In this document: positions 26,346 to 33,514 of the stretch, piece by piece | Layout: the number at the start of each line of letters is the position of its first letter | How positions within the stretch are numbered: the stretch's first letter is position 1 | Origin: JBBQED01 sp038320345 | GTDB taxonomy: Bacteria; Bacteroidota; Bacteroidia; AKYH767-A; OLB10 | Length of the DNA stretch: 64,000 nucleotides | Direction: 5' to 3' | Assembly: GCA_038320345.1 (NCBI GenBank) | Contig: JBBQED010000016.1 | Span: 11,460-75,459, forward strand | Made by a program: the position numbers and the translations under genes | Notes under the pieces: generated by a model | Databases searched by the model: none | The model's input: only the letters and a program-made list of their open reading frames with translations | Told to the model about the DNA's origin: nothing

Positions 26346-26909
26346 TTACCAGTCATCTTTCTTTTGTGCTGCTACCATCCTCATACCTTTGTCGAGATCT
26401 TTTAAAATTTCGTGGCATTGCTCATCAACTTGTTGGAGGTAAAAATCATATTCCGGCTTATAATAGGAATTGGTTTTATCCATCCATTTTTCAGCTGGAT
26501 AATAGGAGGTTTGTTTCCAGTTGATTTCGGTTAAGGTATATTTATACTTTCCCTCTTTAAACTGTAGGGTAAGCGTATATTGTACTAATCCAGCATCTGA
26601 AGCTACCCCTTTTTTATCTGCGGGGTTACTGATTTTAAAACGAGCCTTACACACGATCTTTCCACCAACAGAATCTTTCTCACGAATTACATCGGTCGGA
26701 TTTTTATAATATGTTCCTGCCCATGAAATCGCCTTCTGATATAATTGTCCTGCAGTTTGACCAGCAATTTCCTGAGCTTTGGAATAGGTGATCAACTTAC
26801 TCACATCATCCAATGGAAGTACAGGTGTTGGCTTTTGTTGCTGAGCGGAAAGGTTCAGAATTCCAGCAAGAGAAAATAAAAAAGAAAAAATAATAGTTTT
26901 AGTTGACAT
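26346..26909 (-). CDS. DUF4468 domain protein, exported
   Basis: 187 residues with a signal peptide ending LNLSAQ. The rest fits DUF4468: TYSKAQEIAGQTAGQLYQKAISW, a basic/acidic beta-rich KIVCKARFKI stretch and YTLTLQFKEGKYKYTLTEI. Probably periplasmic; the family has no known function. It follows the carboxypeptidase gene by 24 bases on the same strand, so may be co-transcribed with it. Confidence 0.82.
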   Translation of the reverse strand: MSTKTIIFSFLFSLAGILNLSAQQQKPTPVLPLDDVSKLITYSKAQEIAGQTAGQLYQKAISWAGTYYKNPTDVIREKDSVGGKIVCKARFKISNPADKKGVASDAGLVQYTLTLQFKEGKYKYTLTEINWKQTSYYPAEKWMDKTNSYYKPEYDFYLQQVDEQCHEILKDLDKGMRMVAAQKKDDW

Positions 26910-26933
26910 GGTGGTTTAAGATTGAATTGATGC

Positions 26934-28580
26934 TCAACCGCCTTTCACTGGAATCTTGATACGCGCTCCTTTTTTCAGCAAGCGACCATTGCTGATATTA
27001 TTCACACGCTTGATTTGATCAATATTTGCCGAGTAACGCTGAGCGATATTCCACAATGTATCTCCTTGCTGCACTACATGATAAATATAAGTAGGCTTCG
27101 GATTTACTGTGGCTTTGATAGGTGCTATTGCTTTGATCTGCTGACGAGGTTGATATTCTTTAGTTGGCGTTGCAGCAACATTTACTTTTCCGCTATCGGA
27201 ATCAAATGAAACATGCTCACTAGCAACCAACGTTTCGCATTCTTTATTGATTGGCTCATCAGGCTGATTGTCGGCATACGACTCATCAGGATCTACTGCC
27301 AGCTTTACAGGAATACGTTTTTTGACTGTAGCATAAACAAATAATTTCTGTCCCGCGTGAATATTTGTAGAACGCAAATTATTCCATTTTTTTAGATCGC
27401 TCAATGCAACATCATTACGATCCGCAATTTTACTGAGGTTGTCACCACTTCTAACCGTGATCGGTTTTTTAATTTTAGTAGTTACCGTTTTATAAGTTAC
27501 TGCATAGGATTCATCAGAAGTATCTTTAGTGTGACGTGGTTCGAGGCGTGGTTGAATTCTCGCCAGACCTCTATTCACACTATCCATATATTGTTTATAG
27601 ATCGTTACGTCAGGAGAAGTTTCTCCCAAGCGACCAAGTTTAATGGCTTCATAATACGTATTCATCATAGAAGCCACAATACCATTTCTCACCCAAGGAC
27701 TCCTACATCCATACACGATACTAATTAAACGATGATCACCACGTAAGGCAGTTGCTGATAAACAAAATCCTGCTGCTTTAGTGTATCCCGTTTTGAAACC
27801 TTGAACATCATCGGTATAAGTAATTACTAGTCCGTTATGGTTACGGTAAGTACTATTAGACTTCCCATTACTCACTGTTGCATAAGGAATATTGGTGATC
27901 TGCATGAGATCGGGATGCTTCAGTAACTCCATTGATAAAATCAGCATATCCCGTGGCGATGCACTGTTATCCAGTTCCCTCATGATTGCCGGAAGTCCGG
28001 AAGGGTTACTGTAAATAGTTTTCGTCATTCCCAGATCTTGGGCTTTTTGATTCATTCTGTGAATGAAGGTCTCGAGATCGCCTGAACAATGCTTTGCAAT
28101 CCAAACAGTACTTTCATTATGTGAAGCCACCATCGCCATTTTCAGAAGATCTTCCAGCGAATATTCTTCCTTGGTACAATAAGTAGTATAACGTCGACGG
28201 CTAACCTTTTTTCTGAAGGAGCGAGAAACAATTACATGATCATCTTTACAAACAGCACCGGACTCAATATCTTCGATAGCGAGCAATCCCACCATCATCT
28301 TCGTCATGGATGCAATAGGATAGGCGTAATCTAGATCTTTCTGCCAAACAATTGCATTTCTGTCGACATCATACAACAGGCCTGCACGCACTTGGTTCTC
28401 ATCAGAAACTAAACCTGGAATCGTATCAAATTTAAGCTGAGCAGGTACAAAACGAAATAAAGAATCATCAACGCCAGCTTTTGCAACTCCTGTAAATACA
28501 AAAATGCACAATATTGCCAGTAGGTAAAATGCACTTCTGCAAGAATTGCTTTTCGGGAAATACAGTGTGTAGAACTTCAT
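26934..28580 (-). CDS. D-alanyl-D-alanine carboxypeptidase with two C-terminal LysM domains
   Basis: Periplasmic peptidoglycan-trimming low-molecular-mass penicillin-binding protein (S11 family), 548 residues. Signal peptide ends at about residue 35 (GVAKA). Catalytic motifs are all present: S91-x-x-K94 (SMTKM), S153-x-N155 (SHNES) and K263-T-G265 (KTGYTKAAG). Two LysM domains for glycan binding follow, about 370-415 (ITVRSGDNLSKIADRNDV) and 500-546 (YHVVQQGDTLWNIAQRYS), separated by a Pro-rich linker. The fusion to LysM is common in Bacteroidota. A weak -7-like TATCATTG (28587-28594) lies just before the start. Confidence 0.94.
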   Translation of the reverse strand: MKFYTLYFPKSNSCRSAFYLLAILCIFVFTGVAKAGVDDSLFRFVPAQLKFDTIPGLVSDENQVRAGLLYDVDRNAIVWQKDLDYAYPIASMTKMMVGLLAIEDIESGAVCKDDHVIVSRSFRKKVSRRRYTTYCTKEEYSLEDLLKMAMVASHNESTVWIAKHCSGDLETFIHRMNQKAQDLGMTKTIYSNPSGLPAIMRELDNSASPRDMLILSMELLKHPDLMQITNIPYATVSNGKSNSTYRNHNGLVITYTDDVQGFKTGYTKAAGFCLSATALRGDHRLISIVYGCRSPWVRNGIVASMMNTYYEAIKLGRLGETSPDVTIYKQYMDSVNRGLARIQPRLEPRHTKDTSDESYAVTYKTVTTKIKKPITVRSGDNLSKIADRNDVALSDLKKWNNLRSTNIHAGQKLFVYATVKKRIPVKLAVDPDESYADNQPDEPINKECETLVASEHVSFDSDSGKVNVAATPTKEYQPRQQIKAIAPIKATVNPKPTYIYHVVQQGDTLWNIAQRYSANIDQIKRVNNISNGRLLKKGARIKIPVKGG

Positions 28581-28784
28581 TGTTTACAATGATAGGTTTT
28601 CGAGTTACATGGATATGCAGTACAATGATCTGAGTTTAAACAGATGTATGTTGATATTATTGTACGCTAAAGGCTACCTCAAGGTTTCAACGCCTGCATA
28701 TTCATTGAGCCTGAGGTAAATTTACGAAAAATCAGAGTAAAAAGAAGCCAAAAATCAGTCAATCTGACAATCTGTTCACGATTT

Positions 28785-29447
28785 CTACATTTTTGTGAGG
28801 AAAGCTTCCGCAAGAATAAGATCAGAAGGAACCGTGATTTTGATATTCTGTTCTTCTCCTTCTACCAAATGAATCTGATATCCGGCAGCTTCATAAAGAG
28901 AAGCTTCATCGGTGAATCGTGCAAAATCAGAAATCGAAAAAATTTCTTTCAAGATTCCAGTATTAAAAATTTGTGGGGTCTGCACAATACGATAACGTTC
29001 ACGGGGTACCGTCTTACTATTGTTTTCTGCTACCTCTCTTAAAGTGTCTTTAACAAGGACTACCGGTACTGCATTTCCGAACTCAGAAGCCTCGGTAAAA
29101 AGTTTCTCAATCAATGCTGCAGTGACTAATGGTCTTACTGCATCGTGAATCGCAACTAAACCGGATGCTTCCAGATCTCTAATGCCATTCCATACCGATT
29201 CTGCGCGAGTACTTCCTCCAGCAATCAGCGTATGCGGCATTGTAAAATGATATTGGTTGCAGATCTCCTTCCAATAATCCAGATAATCCTGATTCATCAC
29301 CAAGATACACTCTACATCGGGCTGGTGAAACCGGGAAAGCGTATGCATCAAAACAGGCATTCCTGAGAGGGGTAAAAACTGTTTGGGCAGGGAACCCTTC
29401 ATACGGATACCCTGCCCACCAGCAACAATTACTGCATAACGCTTCAT
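28785..29447 (-). CDS. ispD: 2-C-methyl-D-erythritol 4-phosphate cytidylyltransferase
   Basis: Third step of the MEP isoprenoid pathway, joining CTP and MEP. 220 residues. N-terminal nucleotide-binding motif AGGQGIRMKGSLPKQFLPL, then HDAVRPLVT and the VVLVKDTLREV motif, all standard for IspD. The start codon overlaps the queA stop, so the two are translationally coupled in the ftsX-to-ispD block. Confidence 0.96.
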   Translation of the reverse strand: MKRYAVIVAGGQGIRMKGSLPKQFLPLSGMPVLMHTLSRFHQPDVECILVMNQDYLDYWKEICNQYHFTMPHTLIAGGSTRAESVWNGIRDLEASGLVAIHDAVRPLVTAALIEKLFTEASEFGNAVPVVLVKDTLREVAENNSKTVPRERYRIVQTPQIFNTGILKEIFSISDFARFTDEASLYEAAGYQIHLVEGEEQNIKITVPSDLILAEAFLTKM

Positions 29448-30499
29448 TAGTCGAGAATCAGCATGGCATCTCCATAACTGTAAAAACGATACTTTTCTTT
29501 TTGAGCGATTTTATAAGCTTCTGAAATCAGATCATATCCACCAAATGCAGTTGTCATCATTAATAATGTAGACTCTGGCATATGAAAATTGGTGATCATC
29601 ATATTAGCAATACTGAAATCATATGGAGGGAAAATAAATTTATTCGTCCACCCTTCGTTCGGCTTCAATTCACCCATTGTACTAACTGATGATTCGATAG
29701 CACGCATGGAAGTTGTTCCCACTGCACAAATATTTTTCTTAGCAGCCTTGGCCTTATTCACGATATTCACCGCTTCTTGCCCAATTGCAAATTGCTCAGA
29801 ATCCATTTTATGTTTGGTGAGATCTTCTACTTCTACCGGACGGAAAGTACCTAGCCCGACATGCAGCGTAACTTCAGCAAGATTCACCCCCTTTAGCTCT
29901 AATCTTTTAAGCAATTCGCGACTGAAATGCAATCCTGCAGTAGGAGCAGCAACAGCACCTTCAGTACGTGCATAAACCGTTTGATAACGTTCCTTATCTG
30001 CTGGTTCTGTTTTACGCTTAATGTATTTAGGCAATGGTGTTTGACCAAGTTGCTCAATTACATTTCTGAATTCAGCTGATGTACCATCGAAAAGAAAACG
30101 TAAGGTACGTCCACGTGATGTTGTGTTATCGATTACCTCAGCAACCAACATATCATCATCCCCAAAATACAGCTTGTTACCAATTCTGATTTTACGAGCA
30201 GGATCTACGAGCACATCCCAAAGTTTACTTTCTGCATTTAATTCGCGCAGCAAGAAAACCTCAATCTTAGCACCGGTTTTTTCTTTGTTCCCATATAATC
30301 GTGCAGGGAAAACTTTGGTATTGTTCAACACCAATACATCACCATCATTAAAGTACTCGATAATGTCTTTAAATATTTTGTGCTCAATTTTACCTGTCTT
30401 TCTGTGCACAATCATCAACCTCGACTCATCCCTATTGGCTGTAGGGTGGTTCGCTAATAGCTTTTCATTAATAGGAAACTTGAACTGGGATAACTTCAT
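29447..30499 (-). CDS. queA: S-adenosylmethionine:tRNA ribosyltransferase-isomerase
   Basis: Queuosine pathway enzyme that transfers the ribosyl part of SAM to preQ1 in tRNA. 350 residues, full length: N-terminal KFPINEKLLANHPTANRDESRL, a GDVLVLNNTKVFPARLYG stretch and the conserved GAVAAPTAGLHFSRELL, VTLHVGLGTFRPV and NFHMPESTLLMM blocks. It has its own promoter in the 246-base gap upstream and is the second-last gene of the minus-strand block. Confidence 0.97.
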   Translation of the reverse strand: MKLSQFKFPINEKLLANHPTANRDESRLMIVHRKTGKIEHKIFKDIIEYFNDGDVLVLNNTKVFPARLYGNKEKTGAKIEVFLLRELNAESKLWDVLVDPARKIRIGNKLYFGDDDMLVAEVIDNTTSRGRTLRFLFDGTSAEFRNVIEQLGQTPLPKYIKRKTEPADKERYQTVYARTEGAVAAPTAGLHFSRELLKRLELKGVNLAEVTLHVGLGTFRPVEVEDLTKHKMDSEQFAIGQEAVNIVNKAKAAKKNICAVGTTSMRAIESSVSTMGELKPNEGWTNKFIFPPYDFSIANMMITNFHMPESTLLMMTTAFGGYDLISEAYKIAQKEKYRFYSYGDAMLILD

Positions 30500-30614
30500 C
30501 GCTTACGGGCTTTTTGTTTGAAGTTCAATAGGTTAGAATTGTTTTGGACGAGCAGAAACTAACTGTTTTGAAGTTATGGTTATAATAATGTAAGATTTCC
30601 GTTAAAACGGGATG

Positions 30615-30647
30615 CAAAGATACGCTTTAAATAGAGGCGAAACCCAA
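30615..30647 (-). promoter_or_regulatory. Promoter of queA-ispD
   Basis: Minus-strand TTG (30645-30647), 22-base spacer, TATCTTTG (30615-30622). About 115 bases of leader before queA, long for this genome. Confidence 0.55.
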
Positions 30648-30745
30648 CTTTAAGGGTATAAATAGCTGATAATCAGTCAATAAAAACTTTATTTGGAGGT
30701 ATCTTTCTGGTTAGCAGTGATTTAACACAAAAAATTAAATCAATT

Positions 30746-31423
30746 TCACTCTGTAGTTCTAGGTATTGGTTCCATTAATTCAATATCCTGGGCATCTGTA
30801 AGTTTATACTCACCAATTCGTGTTCTGACTAAAGCAGTAAGATGTCCGCCTACTCCTAATTCCAGTCCGAGATCGCGGGCAATGGAGCGGATATAGGTTC
30901 CTTTACTGCACACAATTCGAAAATCAACTTCTGGAAGTGCAATTCGCGTGAGTTCAAATTCTTTAATCGTAATTTGCTTCGCCTTCAACGCTGTAGTGGT
31001 ATCACCGCTCCGTGCTAAAGTATAAGCGCGTTTACCATCAACCTTCACCGCTGAATGCATGGGCGGAACTTGATCAATTGTTCCTATAAATTTTAGCGTG
31101 GCCTGACTCACCATTTCATGTGTGATTGCAGAAATATCAAACTGATGATCTACTGCTGTTTCAAGATCAAAAGAAGGAGTACTGGCTCCGATGTAAAAAG
31201 TACCGGTGTATTCTTTTTCAGCCGCTTGAATCTGATCTATTGTTTTTGTTTTTCTGCCGGTACAAACTACGAGCAATCCTGTAGCGAGTGGATCTAACGT
31301 TCCCGCATGTCCGACTTTTTTAACATTCAATAAACGCTTAAGTTTTCTCACCACATCGAAGGAAGTCCAGCGATAAGGTTTATTAATGAGGATGACCATT
31401 CCCTCATCGGGGATCTGATTCAT
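30746..31423 (-). CDS. truB: tRNA pseudouridine(55) synthase
   Basis: Makes pseudouridine 55 in the T loop of tRNAs. 225 residues, lacking the C-terminal PUA domain of the longer E. coli form, which is normal in Bacteroidota. Catalytic Asp lies in VGHAGTLDPLATGLLVVCTG; KVDGKRAYTLAR and VVCSKGTYIRSIARDLG follow. Starts 4 bases after the end of uppP, so they are cotranscribed. Confidence 0.96.
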   Translation of the reverse strand: MNQIPDEGMVILINKPYRWTSFDVVRKLKRLLNVKKVGHAGTLDPLATGLLVVCTGRKTKTIDQIQAAEKEYTGTFYIGASTPSFDLETAVDHQFDISAITHEMVSQATLKFIGTIDQVPPMHSAVKVDGKRAYTLARSGDTTTALKAKQITIKEFELTRIALPEVDFRIVCSKGTYIRSIARDLGLELGVGGHLTALVRTRIGEYKLTDAQDIELMEPIPRTTE

Positions 31424-31427
31424 CTGA

Positions 31428-32222
31428 TTAATTTACGTTTAAATCGACACCCATTACTACCAATACAATAATCACAATTCCGACAATAATTCTGTAATAT
31501 CCAAAGACACGGAAACCATGAGTTTTAAGTATGGAGATAAAAGATTTGATGGCAAACATCGCAACAATAAAAGCGAGAATATTTCCAATCAGAAGCATGT
31601 TCACTTGATCACCGGTGAGACCAACTCCTGTTTTACTAAACTTATATAATTTGTAAACAGTAGCAGCGAACATGGTAGGTACTGCTAAAAAAAAAGAGAA
31701 TTCGGCAGCTGTTTTACGATTCAATTTTTGCGCTAAGCCTCCAATAATAGTAGCTGCTGAACGCGATACTCCGGGCACCATTGCGATACATTGAAACAAT
31801 CCTATTTTAAATGCTTTTGCATAGGTTACTTCTTCAGCATCAGGGCCATCATTTTCTTTCAGCAACTGATCGATAAACAACAGTAAAACTCCACCGGCAA
31901 GCAGCATAAATCCAACTACCAATACATTTCCTAAAAGCGAATCAATAAAATCATCGAGCAATTTTCCCAGCACTGCTGCAGGTATAAAAGCAACGATTAA
32001 TTTCTTGTAGAAATCTATACTTTGAAAGAATCTCTTGTAGTATAAAACGATTACTGAAATGATTGCACCGAACTGAATAGAAACGGTAAATGTTTTAGTA
32101 AAGGCATCTTCAGAAATTCCCATTAAGGAAGAGGCAATAATCATATGTCCGGTGGATGATACCGGCAAAAATTCTGTCAAGCCTTCAACGATGGCCAGGA
32201 TTACTGCTTCAATGACATTCAT
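31428..32222 (-). CDS. uppP: Undecaprenyl-diphosphatase
   Basis: BacA/UppP integral membrane enzyme that recycles the cell-wall lipid carrier by removing a phosphate from undecaprenyl diphosphate; its activity gives bacitracin tolerance. 264 residues with about eight helices and the signature motifs VEGLTEFLPVSSTGHM near the N-terminus and PGVSRSAATII near residue 150. It sits between the DUF3098 gene and truB in the ftsX block. Confidence 0.97.
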   Translation of the reverse strand: MNVIEAVILAIVEGLTEFLPVSSTGHMIIASSLMGISEDAFTKTFTVSIQFGAIISVIVLYYKRFFQSIDFYKKLIVAFIPAAVLGKLLDDFIDSLLGNVLVVGFMLLAGGVLLLFIDQLLKENDGPDAEEVTYAKAFKIGLFQCIAMVPGVSRSAATIIGGLAQKLNRKTAAEFSFFLAVPTMFAATVYKLYKFSKTGVGLTGDQVNMLLIGNILAFIVAMFAIKSFISILKTHGFRVFGYYRIIVGIVIIVLVVMGVDLNVN

Positions 32223-32231
32223 TGCTAAATT

Positions 32232-32522
32232 TTAATCTGCCTTTTTTACGATCGCATAAACGCCCACACAATATCCAATTAATACGACAATTGGTGCGAG
32301 TGTGATCCGTTGAAAATCGAAAATTTTATCACTGAAAACATTAGGGTCTGTTGATTTACCACCCGACATCAAGATATATCCGATCACCACAAGTACAACA
32401 CTTATGATTAACAGAACATAATTTTCTTTACCAAAAGCGAAGGCTGCAGTATCGATAGGTTGTTCTTTTCCGGGAGCAGATTTTGCGGTACCGGTAGTTT
32501 TGGAAGGCATTGTTTTAGCCAT
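32232..32522 (-). CDS. DUF3098 membrane protein
   Basis: 96-residue protein with two transmembrane helices (about 29-50 and 73-93) joined by the PNVFSDKIFDFQRITLAP loop that defines DUF3098. Found only in Bacteroidota, next to ftsX and uppP, as here; function unknown, but the location hints at cell division or envelope assembly. The gene is 4 bases downstream of ftsX. Confidence 0.9.
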   Translation of the reverse strand: MAKTMPSKTTGTAKSAPGKEQPIDTAAFAFGKENYVLLIISVVLVVIGYILMSGGKSTDPNVFSDKIFDFQRITLAPIVVLIGYCVGVYAIVKKAD

Positions 32523-32526
32523 GATT

Positions 32527-33399
32527 TTAATAGAGATCTTCTGTGCGGTAACGAAGGTATTTATTCACCGCAAACCAGGTACATATTAATGAGAGGAAGA
32601 TACCAATGATAAGAACGGATCCTGCTACTATTCCCATCAGGCGATAATCCTGGATGAGGTTGAGTTCCGGTATTTTTTCAAGTGCGAAATAAAGTAATCC
32701 AGCAAGTAAACCTAAGGAAACTAATCCTCCGATAATCCCATTCCAGATGCTGAGCATCAGGAATGGCTTTCTGATAAACCCTTTCGTTGCACCAACTAAC
32801 AGCATGCTTTTTATCAGCATTCGCTTAGCATATAAGGCAATCCGAATGGTATTATTAATCAACGCTACTGAAACCACAATCAACAATCCGCTGAATGCCA
32901 GCAAGATCCATGTAATTGCTCTCAAGTTTCGGTTAATACTCTCCACCAATGACGCTTGATACTGCACTTCTTTAACCGCTGGATTTGTCCTTACGGAACT
33001 GATAAAACTCTGAATAGTAGCATTATCGGCGAAATCCGCCTTCAAACGTACATCAATTGAAGGGAAGAGCGGGTTGTAGCCTAAAAAATTCACGAAATCT
33101 TCTCCTAGATCTCTTTTTAATCCTTCTGCAGCTTCCTCTTTGGAAACCACTCTAGCGCTTAAGATATAATTTGCTGTACTTACTCGGTTATACAACTCGT
33201 TGATTTCTAAACTATCAGCCTCGGGCTTCAGTAAAATGGAAATCTCAATATTCTCCTTTACATAATTAGAAAGCTTATGAGCATGGAGCAATAAAACGCC
33301 TAAAACGCCTAGCAGAAACAACACCAGTGAGATGCTAACCACCGTGGATAACCTCGATGATCGCTGGGATTTACGCACTAGTTTTTTCTCTTCGGCCAT
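32527..33399 (-). CDS. ftsX: Cell division protein FtsX
   Basis: Membrane partner of FtsE in the ABC-type complex that controls septal peptidoglycan hydrolysis. 290 residues: cytoplasmic basic N-terminus (KKLVRKSQRSSRLST), first helix (about 24-43), a periplasmic domain (about 45-165) and three C-terminal helices with the LINNTIRIALYAKRMLIKSMLLVGA and GFIRKPFL region. ftsE is not adjacent. It leads the minus-strand block ftsX, DUF3098, uppP, truB. Confidence 0.93.
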   Translation of the reverse strand: MAEEKKLVRKSQRSSRLSTVVSISLVLFLLGVLGVLLLHAHKLSNYVKENIEISILLKPEADSLEINELYNRVSTANYILSARVVSKEEAAEGLKRDLGEDFVNFLGYNPLFPSIDVRLKADFADNATIQSFISSVRTNPAVKEVQYQASLVESINRNLRAITWILLAFSGLLIVVSVALINNTIRIALYAKRMLIKSMLLVGATKGFIRKPFLMLSIWNGIIGGLVSLGLLAGLLYFALEKIPELNLIQDYRLMGIVAGSVLIIGIFLSLICTWFAVNKYLRYRTEDLY

Positions 33400-33416
33400 T
33401 GTTTTCTAATGATCGA

Positions 33417-33424
33417 CAAAAGTA
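33417..33424 (-). promoter_or_regulatory. -7 element of ftsX promoter
   Basis: Minus-strand TACTTTTG, exact TAnnTTTG, 17 bases before the ftsX ATG. Confidence 0.5.
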
Positions 33425-33481
33425 TAAAAATTCAGTCCCTTTGGATTGAATGATTAACAATGATTCAGGGGCAGTTTTTGC

Positions 33482-33489
33482 TACCTTCG
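33482..33489 (+). promoter_or_regulatory. Possible -7 element of leuS promoter
   Basis: TACCTTCG, one base from consensus, 25 bases before the leuS ATG; a GAAAGGAG stretch between them could act in ribosome binding, unusual for Bacteroidota. Confidence 0.35.
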
Positions 33490-33514
33490 TATCCCTCAAT
33501 TTGAAAGGAGTACT

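Noticed and set aside
28675..28725. Inverted repeat ACCTCA...TGAGGT near the carboxypeptidase start
   Set aside because: Long loop, bulge and no T run; not convincing as a terminator or regulator.
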